A stretch of 64,000 nucleotides of DNA from Methylosinus trichosporium OB3b (GTDB taxonomy: Bacteria > Pseudomonadota > Alphaproteobacteria > Rhizobiales > Beijerinckiaceae), in NCBI RefSeq assembly GCF_002752655.1, contig NZ_CP023737.1:2256001-2320000 (forward strand), read 5' to 3'. The notes below the pieces were generated by a model, which was not told where the DNA came from, made no database searches, and was given only the letters and a program-made list of their open reading frames with translations. Made by a program: the position numbers and the translations under genes. Shown piece by piece: positions 42,748 through 51,850 of this stretch (position 1 is its first letter; each line of letters begins with the position of its first letter).

Positions 42748-44031
42748 TTGCGCGCGCAGCTCGGCGACACGGCGCGGCGGCTGCGGGCGATCCTCGTCGG
42801 CTCGCTCGGCAATCTCGTGGAATGGTACGATTTCTACGTCTATTCCGCCTTCTCGCTCTATTTCGCGCCCTCCTTCTTTCCGGGCGACGATCCGCTCGCG
42901 CAGATGCTGTCGGCGGCGGGCGTGTTCGCGCTCGGCTTCCTCATGAGGCCGATCGGCGGCGCTTTGTTCGGTGAGATCGGCGACCGTTATGGCCGCCGCC
43001 GCGCGCTGACGCTCTCCGTATTGCTGATGTGCCTCGGCTCGCTGATCGTCGCCGTGACGCCGACCCATGCGACGATCGGGGAAGCGGCGCCGGCGATCCT
43101 GCTGTTCGCGCGGCTGCTGCAGGGATTGAGCCTCGGCGGCGAATATGGATCGAGCGCCACCTATCTCGCCGAAATGGCCGAGCCGGACCGCCGCGGCTTC
43201 TATTCGAGCTTCCAATATGTGACGCTGATCGGCGGGCAATTGCTGGCGCTGCTGGTGCTGCTGGCGCTGCAGAGCCTCGTCTTCTCGCCGCAGGAGCTTC
43301 GCGCCTATGGCTGGCGCATTCCCTTCGCCATCGGCGCGGCGCTGGCGCTGTTCGCCTTCGTGATGCGCCGAGATCTCGACGAGACGCGCGCCTTCGCCGC
43401 CGTGAAGTCAAGGACGCGCAGCGCGCTCGTCGAGCTCGCGGCGTATCCGCGCGAGGCGCTGACGGTCGTCGGCCTCACCATGGGCGGCACGCTCGCCTTT
43501 TATGTCTACACGACTTATGTGCAGAAATTCCTGAAGCTGTCAGCGGGGCTGACCGACGCGCAGACGACATGGGTCAGCGCCGGCTCGCTGGTTTTCGCCA
43601 TGTGCCTGCAGCCGGCCTATGGCGCCTTGTCGGATCGCATCGGCCGGCGCCCGCTGCTGCTCGGCTTCGGCGTGCTCGGAACCTTGTTCACGGTTCCGCT
43701 GATGTCGGCGCTGCATGACGCGCGCGATCCCTTCGCCGCTTTCGCGCTCGTCTGCGCCGGCTGGCTCATCGTCGGCGCCTATACGTCGATCAACGCGGTG
43801 GTGAAGGCGGAGCTGTTCCCCGCCGCCGTGCGCGTCACCGGCGTCTCGGTCCCTTATGCGCTCGCCGTCTCGGTGTTCGGCGGCACGGCGGAATATGTGG
43901 CGCTGTGGTTCAAGAACGCCGGCCATGAGAGCGGATTCTATTGGTATGCGACCGCGGTGATCTTCTGCTCGCTGCTGGTCTATGCGAGCATGACGGACAC
44001 GAAGAAGATGTCGCGCATCGATGATGCGTGA
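42748..44031 (+). CDS. MFS transporter, metabolite:H+ symporter type
   Basis: 427 residues, twelve spans. The MHS subfamily signature is clear: GSLGNLVEWYDFYVYSAFSLYFAPSFFP in the first span, then GALFGEIGDRYGRRRALTLSVLLM and LQGLSLGGEYGSSATYLAEMA. Relatives include KgtP and ProP, which import dicarboxylates or compatible solutes with protons; the substrate is not certain. TTG start with GGAGGG upstream. It follows the glycosyltransferases by 39 bases but is probably not functionally linked. An inverted pair of repeats lies just downstream. Confidence 0.88.
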   Translation: MRAQLGDTARRLRAILVGSLGNLVEWYDFYVYSAFSLYFAPSFFPGDDPLAQMLSAAGVFALGFLMRPIGGALFGEIGDRYGRRRALTLSVLLMCLGSLIVAVTPTHATIGEAAPAILLFARLLQGLSLGGEYGSSATYLAEMAEPDRRGFYSSFQYVTLIGGQLLALLVLLALQSLVFSPQELRAYGWRIPFAIGAALALFAFVMRRDLDETRAFAAVKSRTRSALVELAAYPREALTVVGLTMGGTLAFYVYTTYVQKFLKLSAGLTDAQTTWVSAGSLVFAMCLQPAYGALSDRIGRRPLLLGFGVLGTLFTVPLMSALHDARDPFAAFALVCAGWLIVGAYTSINAVVKAELFPAAVRVTGVSVPYALAVSVFGGTAEYVALWFKNAGHESGFYWYATAVIFCSLLVYASMTDTKKMSRIDDA

Positions 44032-44052
44032 TTCCCGAACCTCGCAGAAACG

Positions 44053-44305
44053 GGCGCTCCCTTCTCCCACTTGTGGGAGAAGGTGGCCCTCGCGTCAGCG
44101 AGGGTCGGATGAGGGCCCCCAGAATTGCGCGTGATTTTTGTTCTGCGAGATGTTTGCTCTCGAAGGCTCGGCTATCCTTTGCAGGCCCTCATCCGACCCG
44201 GCCGTAGCCCGTCGCTTGCGACGGGCGTCCTGACGGACTGCCTATGGCCGGGCCACCTTCTCCCGCCCTGCGCGCCCTGCGGGAGAAGGGACGCGACCCA
44301 TCCGT
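44053..44305. repeat. Inverted pair of intergenic repeats
   Basis: Copy 1 (about 44053-44120): CTTCTCCCACTTGTGGGAGAAGGTGGCCCTCG ... GGTCGGATGAGGGCCC. Copy 2, reversed (about 44185-44305): GCCCTCATCCGACCC ... GGCCACCTTCTCCCGCCC...GGGAGAAGG. About 65 bases separate them. A related hairpin lies at 23148-23190. They sit between two convergent genes and may terminate both; 250 bases without coding sequence. Confidence 0.75.
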
Positions 44306-44320
44306 TCGGATGCCTTTCCC

Positions 44321-45235
44321 TCACGCCGCCGCGTCACCAGCGAAAGGCGACGATTCGGGCAGATGCGCGAGGCCCGCGACGTCGCGGATCGCCTCGATCG
44401 GCGTATGCGAAAAGGACTCGACGCAGAGCGCGATCTTCGAGCTCGACGCCCTCGCGACGAGAGCGGTGAGCCGTTCGCGATCAAGCGGCTCGGCGTCCCA
44501 ATAAGCGACGGCGAGGCTGCGCGTGACGAGGTCATGGGCGGCGCGATGCGTCGGGCTGTTGCGCACGAAATGGCCGTAGAGAAGATATTCCGAGAAGGAG
44601 CGCGTACGGCACAGAGCGAGGAACCAGTCGACGCCGGTCGCCGCCTCGATCGCGCGCGTCATGTCGCCCAGCGCGTTCTTGTCCCAGACGATGAGATTGC
44701 CGATGTAGTCGTCGGCCGGAAAGGCGGTCGGCTCCTGTCCGAGCAGGCGGTCGCAATTGGCGGTCCATTTGGCGTGCAGCGGCGCGTCGGCCTCGATGGC
44801 CCCGCGCGCGACATAGAGCGGCGCGCGCGCGCCGCCGGCATAAGCGCCGATGTCGAAATTGCGGATGATCACATTGTCCGAGTCGACAAGGCAGAATCGA
44901 TCCTGCGGAAACTGCAACGCCGCGGCGATCTTGATGATCTGCTGCACATGCCAGCCATGAACCGGAGGCGAGCGGAACGACCACCAGACGCGCCGTCCAT
45001 TGCGCAGCAGGAACGGCGGCACGAGCCGCAGCCAGCGCGGCAGAAAGCGCGAGCACGGAAGCACGATGCGCCGCCCGACCGAGAATTTCGCGAACAGCGG
45101 CATGTCGTCGTCATTGACGATGACATAATGCCGTTCATAGCCGGAAAGACGCAGGTCGACGCTCTCGCACAGGAGCTCGAACTGGTCGAGATCGCCGCGA
45201 TAGGTCGGCGTGATCAGCGCGATCCGTTTGGTCAT
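44321..45235 (-). CDS. DUF6492-type glycosyltransferase-like protein
   Basis: 304 residues from ATG 45235 (GAGG upstream). Starts RIALITPTYRGDLDQFELLCESVDLRLSGYERHYVIVNDDD, a GT-A-like nucleotide-sugar fold, with CLVDSDNVIIRNFD as a DxD-like motif. This matches the DUF6492 family found in polysaccharide loci of alphaproteobacteria. It is last in a four-gene minus-strand group (hydrolase, GT2, ligase, this gene), after a 99-base gap. Sugar-transfer activity is inferred from fold and neighbours. Confidence 0.75.
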   Translation of the reverse strand: MTKRIALITPTYRGDLDQFELLCESVDLRLSGYERHYVIVNDDDMPLFAKFSVGRRIVLPCSRFLPRWLRLVPPFLLRNGRRVWWSFRSPPVHGWHVQQIIKIAAALQFPQDRFCLVDSDNVIIRNFDIGAYAGGARAPLYVARGAIEADAPLHAKWTANCDRLLGQEPTAFPADDYIGNLIVWDKNALGDMTRAIEAATGVDWFLALCRTRSFSEYLLYGHFVRNSPTHRAAHDLVTRSLAVAYWDAEPLDRERLTALVARASSSKIALCVESFSHTPIEAIRDVAGLAHLPESSPFAGDAAA

Positions 45236-45334
45236 GGCGGTCCTCGTCGGGCTGTGAGAGACTGTCCGTGTCAAAATAGGACACGTCGGCGCATTTGGTA
45301 GATGGGTCGCAAAGGCGGGACCGACCGCCGTGAG

Positions 45335-46618
45335 TCAGCGTCTGATCTTGAACTGCGCGAGATAACGAATTCCGAAGACCGCGAACAGAAAGGCGATCCA
45401 GCTCGGATTGGCGCGATCGAGATAGATGGTCTCGAGCGCGTTCAGATACAGGCTGAACATCCATATTTGCAGGAACATCAATGCGAGAGCCGGCTCGTCG
45501 CCGCGCGCGAGCACACGGCGCAGATCGCGCGCCGGCTGGACGATCATCGCGGCGAAGAGCAGCAGGAGGCCCGGCAAGCCGAGCGCGAGCACGGCGTCGA
45601 GATAGCCATTATGCGCATGAGCGGCGTTGCCGGCCCAGACATTGGTGTCGTCGCCGCCGAAGCGCAGCTCGGCAGTGTTCCAAAATGCGCCGAGTCCATG
45701 GCCGAAAATCGGCTTTTCCAGCGCTTTCGGCACGGCCATCGTCCAGATATCGATCCGGCCGGTGAAGCTGGCGTCGACCGGCAGAGCGGCGGTGAGCGCT
45801 TTCAATTGCGGAAAGACGACGCCGCCGAGCCCGAAAACTGTGAGCAGCGCCAAGGGCGTGATCACGATGATCCACCACAGCGCCGCATTGCGGATACGCG
45901 CCGCGGCGAAGGAGAGGACGATGGTGGTGAGGCAGATGGCGGTCGAGCTCTTGCCGCCCGAAGCGAAGACGAAGACGAGCGACAGTCCGAAAATGAGCCA
46001 ACCTTCGGCCTTCCGCCCGGCGCGCAGCACGAACAGACCGATGAAGGACAGGATCGAGAACATGGCGCTCGAGATATTCTTGTGACCGAAAATGCCGCGC
46101 CAGTCGCCGGCGAGCTGCGGCTCGCCGATATCGGTCGCCTGATGGATCGACAGATCCGGCATGAACAGCACGCCGAAATAAGAAAGGCCGACGATGACCA
46201 GCGCCACGAAGCCGGCGAGCCGCGCCAGCTCGGCGCGGTCGCGCGGCAGCAGGAAGAGAGCGAGGCAGCATATCGAGGCGCAGATCTGCATGACGACGCG
46301 CTTCACCGACGTGGAGGGATCGGCGGAGGTGACGCAGGTCGCGAGGATCCAGCCGGCGAAAGCGAGATTGACCGGCGTCGCGAGCGCGGCGAGGCCAGCG
46401 CGATCGCTGCGCCAGACGAAGACGGCGGCGGCCGCCGCCATCAGGCCGAAGGCGACGTAGAGCTGCACGTCGCGTCCGTCAGCGAGCTCCAGAGTGTCGG
46501 GCGAGGCGAGATCGCTGAACGGCTTGAAGGTGATCCAAGCGATGAACAGGATGGCGCAGAACAGCGCCGCCCTGAGCTCGCGCTCGCCGAGCCCGTCCTG
46601 CTCCCGCAACGCGATCAC
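45335..46618 (-). CDS. O-antigen ligase/polymerase family protein
   Basis: 427 residues with about ten to twelve membrane spans and the Wzy_C region: WRGIFGHKNISSAMFSILSFIGLF, a large periplasmic loop, and FGHGLGAFWNT...AGNAAHAHNGYLDAVLALGLPG. The family joins or polymerises glycan units on undecaprenyl carriers at the outer face of the inner membrane (WaaL, Wzy or exopolysaccharide type). It starts at GTG 46618, overlapping the TGA of the GT2 gene (GTGA), so translation is coupled. The longer frame upstream is a shadow of that gene. Confidence 0.85.
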   Translation of the reverse strand: MIALREQDGLGERELRAALFCAILFIAWITFKPFSDLASPDTLELADGRDVQLYVAFGLMAAAAAVFVWRSDRAGLAALATPVNLAFAGWILATCVTSADPSTSVKRVVMQICASICCLALFLLPRDRAELARLAGFVALVIVGLSYFGVLFMPDLSIHQATDIGEPQLAGDWRGIFGHKNISSAMFSILSFIGLFVLRAGRKAEGWLIFGLSLVFVFASGGKSSTAICLTTIVLSFAAARIRNAALWWIIVITPLALLTVFGLGGVVFPQLKALTAALPVDASFTGRIDIWTMAVPKALEKPIFGHGLGAFWNTAELRFGGDDTNVWAGNAAHAHNGYLDAVLALGLPGLLLLFAAMIVQPARDLRRVLARGDEPALALMFLQIWMFSLYLNALETIYLDRANPSWIAFLFAVFGIRYLAQFKIRR

Positions 46619-47589
46619 GAGTGGCGATAGGGCTGCGGGAGCAGCCCGAACGACGCGAGCCAGCGCCCGACGGCGACGCCGAGCGGATGCGCGGCGGCGA
46701 GCGGATGCCGGCGCGCCGCCAGCATTCGCATCGCGCGATGCAGCGAGAGCGGCGTCACCGCGACATTCTTGGCGAAGAGACGCAGGCGCGCATAGGGGCT
46801 GCGCGCCGCCAGCCGATCGATGCTGTAATTGATCGCGCCGGTCGCGAGGCTGCGCTGCAACACCCAGGACAGAGTGAGCCGGCCCGGCGTCACATGCTCG
46901 TGAATGCGCGCCTCCTGGCGCCAGTAGAAGGTGAAGCCGGCGCGGCGGCAGCGCGTGAAGAACTCGGTGTCGCCGCCGCCGAGAAAATTGAAGCGCTCGT
47001 CGAGCGCGGGCGCGGCCAATCCCTCGAACACGCGGCGCGCGATCAGGCAATTGCCGGTGCCGTAGATCATCGGCGCCGGACCGCTCTGCATGAAGGCCGG
47101 CCAGAACACCGGATGATGGCGATAGGCCGTCGGCGCGCCCTCCGGAAATTCCGGCAGCACCGGCCCGCCGACGATGTCGACGCCCTGCTCGCGCGCGGTT
47201 CGCGCCATCTCCTCCAGCCACAGGGGCTCGGCGATCTCGTCGTCGTCGATCATCAGGAAATAATCGGCCGCGGGATAGCGCTCGCGCGCGAGCCCGAACG
47301 CGGCGTTGATGGCGAAGACATTGCCCTGCCGCGGCTCGACCGAGACCAGCCCGTCGAGACGGCCCTCGGCGAAGAAGCGCGTCGCCACCTCGACGCCGCG
47401 CATCTCACGCGCGTCATTGTCGACGACGACGACGCGGAAGGCGACATGCGTCGCCTGCGCCGCGAGCGAATTCAAAGTCGCCGCGAGCATTTCGGGACGG
47501 CGGAACGTCGGAACGCAGACGACCGCCTCGACATGCGTGGGGTCCTGCGCGCAGGGCGCCGCGTCGGGAAGGGGAAGAGCGCGCGTCAT
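46615..47589 (-). CDS. GT2-family glycosyltransferase
   Basis: 324 residues, GT-A fold. The N-terminal part VEAVVCVPTFRRPEMLAATLNSLAAQ and DYFLMIDDDEIAEPLWLEEM carries the DxD metal/nucleotide-sugar motif; GGGDTEFFTRCRRAGFTFYWRQEARIHEHV is the acceptor-side ED-like motif. It is coupled on both sides: its ATG overlaps the hydrolase stop (ATGA) and its stop overlaps the ligase GTG. Part of a polysaccharide-building operon; the sugar is unknown. Confidence 0.9.
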   Translation of the reverse strand: MTRALPLPDAAPCAQDPTHVEAVVCVPTFRRPEMLAATLNSLAAQATHVAFRVVVVDNDAREMRGVEVATRFFAEGRLDGLVSVEPRQGNVFAINAAFGLARERYPAADYFLMIDDDEIAEPLWLEEMARTAREQGVDIVGGPVLPEFPEGAPTAYRHHPVFWPAFMQSGPAPMIYGTGNCLIARRVFEGLAAPALDERFNFLGGGDTEFFTRCRRAGFTFYWRQEARIHEHVTPGRLTLSWVLQRSLATGAINYSIDRLAARSPYARLRLFAKNVAVTPLSLHRAMRMLAARRHPLAAAHPLGVAVGRWLASFGLLPQPYRHS

Positions 47590-49406
47590 TCGAGATGCAT
47601 CAACATGGCGAGGGCGCCGATGGCCGCGAGAGTCAGCGCGCCGACGAGGGTCTTCGATCTGCGCCGCGGCGCGGCGACCCGCATCTCCGCGGAGCGTAGA
47701 AACGCCGATATTCGCTCCAGCATCGCCTCGCGCGAGAGCTGCGACGCCAGCGCGTGATCGGCGCCGGAGATCACATCGAGCGAGACGCCGTCGAGACGCC
47801 GCAGAAAGCGTCCGTCGGCGCCGAAGCAGAGGTCGACCTCCTCGCGACCGACGTCGCGGTCGCCATGCACGAGCAGCATACGCACGCCGCGGCGCGCCAG
47901 CGTCGCGAAATTGCGCCGCGCCTCCAGCGCCTTGCCATGTCCCGGCCCGAGACGTGTCGCGCGCAGCAGACTCATCGTCTTGCGCCGCGCCAGCGCGGCG
48001 AAGATGGAGACGAGCTTGCCGAGCGAGACCTCGCCGGAGGCGACGCGCGCCCAGGCGCGGGCGCTCATGGCTTTGGACACATAGGTCGAGGTGGCGCCGA
48101 AGCCGGTCGTCAGCAATTCGTCGATCGCCGCATCATCGATGCGGCCGAACACCTGCGCGTTGGCGAGGATCATCGCCTCGACGCGCGGATCGCGCAGAGC
48201 GGCGAAGATCGCCAGCGTCGCGCCGCTGCAGACGCCGAACAGAGTGATCCGTTTCAACCCGCGCGCGGCGAGGCAATCGAGCGCGGCGACGACGTCCTCG
48301 GCGCGCTCCGCGCGATAGAGCGCCGAGCGCGGCCCGCCCGCGACCGGAGCGGACTCGCCGACGCCGAGGCTGTCCATGCGCAGCGAAGCGACGCCCATTT
48401 CGGCGAGCGCGCGCGCATGGATCACGGCGGAGCGTCCGCAGCCGATGTGATGATTGGCGCCCGTGTCGAGCATCACCACCGTAGCGGCGGGCGCGCCGCG
48501 CGGCAGGCACAGCACGCCGGCGAGACGGCCGTCCGCGCCGAAGCGCAGCGCCGTCTCGGTGAAGACGTCGGTGGCGAGCCCCCCCGGCGCCGGCGCAAGG
48601 ATGCGCGCGCGCGCAGCCCCCGCGCCGACGAAAGCGACGATGGCGGCGAAATCATCCATGGGCGGCGGCGCCGGCAGCGGCGCCGGCGTCAGCGCCGCAT
48701 AATCGGCGAGCTCCCGCGTCTCCACCACGGCGCCCAGCGCTTCGAGGCGGGCGACATGGTCGGCGACGGAGCGCGTCGTCGGATCGCGCATCACCAATAT
48801 GCGCGGCGCGGGCGCAGCGGCAAGGCGCGTGAGATCGACGGCGCAGATCGCGTCGCAGGTCGCGGAGGACAGGACGAAGCCTTCGAGCTCGACCTCCTGC
48901 CCCTTGGGGCTCGTCGGCGCGCCGGCGCTGGCGGCGAGCATGCGCGCCATCGCGTCGAGCTCACGCAGATAGGACCGCCCCTTCACCACGGGCGCAATCT
49001 CGACGAGACGCTCGACGCCGCCGACCTCGGCGGCGAGGCTCGCGCCGAGGCGCAGGCCGACGAGCGCCACCTCGCGCACGCCGACGGTCTCGCGCATCCA
49101 GTCGACCGCAGCGCGTATGGAGCCGCGCCAGCGATCGAGCAGCAGCGAATCCTCGCTGTCGCCGAGCGAATCGCCCTCGCCCGGATAATCGAAGCGCAGC
49201 GTCGGCAGGCCGGCCGCGGCCAAAGCGTCGGCGAGGGCGCGCCAGGATCGGTGCGCGCAGAGACCCTCATAGCCGATCGACGCGCAGAGAACGACGCCAC
49301 GATCGCCATCTGCGTGATGAAACCAGCCGAAGCTCGGCCCGATGTTCACAGCTGTGGTTCTGCTCGTGTGGATCGCGCAAGAGTGATCCACATCCTTCGT
49401 TGCCAT
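47586..49406 (-). CDS. Two-domain alpha/beta hydrolase in a glycan operon
   Basis: 606 residues: domain 1 (about 25-245) with LRFDYPGEGDS and the nucleophile elbow GLRLGAS, in which the usual Ser of GxSxG is Arg; domain 2 (about 270-565) with LRMDSLGVGES and elbow GVCSGAT, in which it is Cys, and a late VISGADHAL histidine. A C-terminal membrane span (LVGALTLAAIGALAMLMHL) anchors it. The two halves resemble the hydrolases associated with exosortase/polysaccharide loci, usually separate proteins. It heads a four-gene operon with GT2, ligase and DUF6492 genes. The ATG has a weak ribosome site. Activity is uncertain; domain 1 is probably not catalytic. Confidence 0.78.
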   Translation of the reverse strand: MATKDVDHSCAIHTSRTTAVNIGPSFGWFHHADGDRGVVLCASIGYEGLCAHRSWRALADALAAAGLPTLRFDYPGEGDSLGDSEDSLLLDRWRGSIRAAVDWMRETVGVREVALVGLRLGASLAAEVGGVERLVEIAPVVKGRSYLRELDAMARMLAASAGAPTSPKGQEVELEGFVLSSATCDAICAVDLTRLAAAPAPRILVMRDPTTRSVADHVARLEALGAVVETRELADYAALTPAPLPAPPPMDDFAAIVAFVGAGAARARILAPAPGGLATDVFTETALRFGADGRLAGVLCLPRGAPAATVVMLDTGANHHIGCGRSAVIHARALAEMGVASLRMDSLGVGESAPVAGGPRSALYRAERAEDVVAALDCLAARGLKRITLFGVCSGATLAIFAALRDPRVEAMILANAQVFGRIDDAAIDELLTTGFGATSTYVSKAMSARAWARVASGEVSLGKLVSIFAALARRKTMSLLRATRLGPGHGKALEARRNFATLARRGVRMLLVHGDRDVGREEVDLCFGADGRFLRRLDGVSLDVISGADHALASQLSREAMLERISAFLRSAEMRVAAPRRRSKTLVGALTLAAIGALAMLMHLE

Positions 49407-49710
49407 GATCGCGATATTCTCTACTCCGTCTTGCCGATAGCGAAGCTATGCTCAGCATAGCTCGATCGTTGCTGTTGCGATTCGACGCAGAGACTTGCAT
49501 TTTCGTGGAAGGGAAGAAGGATTTGTGCCAATCGGCGCGAGCGAACGCTCTGGCGCGCTTTTTGGACCTCGGCTCGCGGCGATCGGCCCGCCGTCCCCGA
49601 TCGGGACACGCGGGAGAGAAGCGCTCTCTATCTGCGGATTCCGCAGCATTGCGGAAACTTTCACAGGATAGCTGTGGATCAGAGGCGGCGACGCCGCCCC
49701 TATCGAGGGA
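49407..49710. other. Divergent promoter region of the glycan locus
   Basis: About 300 bases between the divergent hydrolase and flippase genes, containing a 19-bp palindrome at 49444-49462 (listed separately). It must hold promoters for both directions. No gene seen; the short frames here lack ribosome sites. Confidence 0.6.
49444..49462. promoter_or_regulatory. Perfect palindrome in the divergent glycan promoter region
   Basis: AGCTATGCT-C-AGCATAGCT, 9-bp arms around one base, 38 bases upstream of the hydrolase ATG. Symmetry and position suggest an operator for a dimeric regulator; a hairpin in the leader is the alternative. No candidate regulator is adjacent. Confidence 0.5.
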
Positions 49711-51186
49711 ATGACACGCCCGATGCTCGCCAGGCAAACCGCCGTCTATTTCGCCGCCAATCTGTTCTCGGCCGTGTTCGGCCTCGCGAATACGATGATC
49801 TTCACGCGTCTCTTCGCGGTGACGGCCTATGGCGAATATCTGCTCGGCTTCGCCTACGCCACTCTGCTGGTCTCGGTGCTGGGCAGCGCGCTCAAGCTCG
49901 CCATTCTGCGCGAGCAGGCGCGCGGAAACGACATTCGCGGCGTCGTGCTCGCCGCCCTGCTGCTGTTTCTTCCGGCCGTCCCGGGGTTTTATCTCGGCGG
50001 ACGGCTGTTCGGCCTCGCGCCGCTCGTCGCGGCGAGCGCGACCCTGCTGGCGCTCGCCATGTCGCTGTTCGAGATCGGGCAGGACGTGCTGCGCGCCGAG
50101 CAGAAGACGACGCCCTATCTGCGCGGCACGGTTCTGCGCGCGCTCTCGGTGTCGGCGCTCGGCGTCGGCGTGGCGCTGGCGGCCGCCCATGGCGCGGCGC
50201 TGCTCGCCGCCTCGGCCTGCGCCTATCTCTTCGCCGCGACCTTGTTCTGGCGCGCCGCCTGGGGCTCGGCGCGGCCGGTCTTCGACCGCGCCCGGTTTCG
50301 CGCCATCGCCCGCGCCGGCGCGCCCTTCACCCTCTCGATGGCGCTGATGGCGCTCGCCACCGTCGCCGACCGCTTCCTGCTCGCCGAGCTCGCCGGCGTC
50401 GGCGCCGCGGCCGAATATGCGGCGAGCCTCGATCTCGTGCGCCAGGCGCTGCTCATTCCCGCGGTCAGCGTCTCGGCCGCCTTCGTGCCCATGGCGGTGC
50501 GCCTGCTCGCCGAGGAGGGCGAGGCGGCGGCTCGCGCCGGTCTCGCCCGCTCGCTCGAGCTGCTGCTCGCCGCGGCGCTGCCGGCCTGTGTCGGCATGGC
50601 TCTCGTCTCGCCGCAGCTCGCCGATCTTCTGCTCGGCCCGGATTTCCGCGCGACGGCGCGCTTCGCCATGCCGGTGCTGGCGATGGCCGTGGCGTTCCAG
50701 ATTCTGACGCAGCAATACACCCATACGAGCTTTCTGCTGTCGAACCGCAATCTCTTCTATCTCATCAACACCGGCTCGATCCTGCTGTTCAATCTGATCG
50801 TGTCGGCTCTGCTGATTCTGCGCTTCGGCCTCGATGGCGCGGTGTGGGGGCGCCTCGCCGCCGAGATCTTCGGTTTCGCCAACGCCTATGTGCTGAGCCG
50901 CCGCGCTTTCGTGCTGCCCTTCCCTTTCGGCCGCATCGCCCGCGTCGTCGCGGCGACGGCGGCGATGGCGCTGGTCGTGCGCGCTCTCTCCGGCGAGGCT
51001 GCGACCTTGCCGCCGCTCGCCGGGCTGCTTCTGCAGGTCGCGGCCGGCGCCGGCGCCTATGCGGCGGTCGCCTTCGCGCTCGACATCGCCGAGCTGCGGG
51101 CGCTCGCGAGCGGCGCGGCCCTGCGCCTCTTCACAAAGTCGGGATTGGCCGCGGCCGGACCGCGACGCTGGCGACGCGCCGAGTGA
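49711..51186 (+). CDS. Wzx-like oligosaccharide flippase
   Basis: 491 residues, about twelve to fourteen hydrophobic spans, MATE/PST fold: QTAVYFAANLFSAVFGLANTMIFTRLFAVTAYGEYLLG at the N-terminus and SFLLSNRNLFYLINTGSILLFNLIV in the second half. Such proteins move lipid-linked glycan units across the inner membrane. It is transcribed divergently from the hydrolase-GT2-ligase operon and completes it: transferase, flippase and ligase/polymerase are all present. The exact start is uncertain (ATG 49711 or ATG 49723). A REP palindrome follows the stop. Confidence 0.87.
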   Translation: MTRPMLARQTAVYFAANLFSAVFGLANTMIFTRLFAVTAYGEYLLGFAYATLLVSVLGSALKLAILREQARGNDIRGVVLAALLLFLPAVPGFYLGGRLFGLAPLVAASATLLALAMSLFEIGQDVLRAEQKTTPYLRGTVLRALSVSALGVGVALAAAHGAALLAASACAYLFAATLFWRAAWGSARPVFDRARFRAIARAGAPFTLSMALMALATVADRFLLAELAGVGAAAEYAASLDLVRQALLIPAVSVSAAFVPMAVRLLAEEGEAAARAGLARSLELLLAAALPACVGMALVSPQLADLLLGPDFRATARFAMPVLAMAVAFQILTQQYTHTSFLLSNRNLFYLINTGSILLFNLIVSALLILRFGLDGAVWGRLAAEIFGFANAYVLSRRAFVLPFPFGRIARVVAATAAMALVVRALSGEAATLPPLAGLLLQVAAGAGAYAAVAFALDIAELRALASGAALRLFTKSGLAAAGPRRWRRAE

Positions 51187-51196
51187 AATCTGGACC

Positions 51197-51214
51197 GCGA
51201 GCCTTCAGGCTCGC
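51197..51214. repeat. REP-type palindrome
   Basis: A single unit GCGAGCCTTCAGGCTCGC, preceded by TGGACC as in the copy at 29332-29349, between the flippase gene and the gamma-carbonic anhydrase-like gene. Confidence 0.85.
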
Positions 51215-51316
51215 TTCTCGCCTGCTCTTTCCTCCGAACGCCGAATGGCTTTAAGACGGGCCCAACGCCCTTCGGCCCGGCGTGGCGCGCGGAGGATTCT
51301 CAGGAGACGAACACCC

Positions 51317-51847
51317 ATGCCCCTCTACAAGATCGATGGAATCGCGCCGCGCGTGCCGGAGTCCGGCCGCTATCACGTCCTGCCCGGCGCCCATGTGATC
51401 GGCCGCGTGCATCTCGAGGAGGACGCCAACATCTGGTTCGGCTGCGTGCTGCGCGGCGACAACGAATGGATCACCATCGGCGCGCGCACCAATATTCAGG
51501 AGAACAGCATTCTCCACACCGATATGGGCTTTCCGCTGACCATCGGCGCCGATTGCACCATCGGCCATGGCGTCATTCTGCACAGCTGCGTGATCGGCGA
51601 GGCGAGCCTCATCGGCATGGGCGCGACCATCCTCAACGGCGCGAAGATCGGCCGCAACTGTCTCGTCGGCGCCAATGCGCTGGTCACCGAGAACAAGGAG
51701 TTTCCCGACAATTCGCTGATTGTCGGCGCGCCGGCGCGCGTCGTGCGCGTGCTCGACGAGGGGGCGCTCGCCCGCCATCTCGAATCGGCCCACCATTATG
51801 TGGAGAACGCGCGCCGCTATGCGAGCGGGCTCGAGCCGATCGGCTGA
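51317..51847 (+). CDS. Gamma-carbonic anhydrase family protein
   Basis: 176 residues, left-handed beta-helix with hexapeptide repeats (IGRVHLEEDANIWFGCVLRGDNEWITIG...). The three metal-ligand histidines of the gamma class are present: H67 (ILHTD), H84 (IGHGVILH) and H89. It could be a carbonic anhydrase or a YrdA/CaiE-like acyl-transferase relative; small proteins of this subfamily are often inactive as CA. GGAG is 11 bases ahead of the ATG. It converges with the BTLCP gene with only 3 bases between the stops. Confidence 0.85.
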   Translation: MPLYKIDGIAPRVPESGRYHVLPGAHVIGRVHLEEDANIWFGCVLRGDNEWITIGARTNIQENSILHTDMGFPLTIGADCTIGHGVILHSCVIGEASLIGMGATILNGAKIGRNCLVGANALVTENKEFPDNSLIVGAPARVVRVLDEGALARHLESAHHYVENARRYASGLEPIG

Positions 51848-51850
51848 CGC

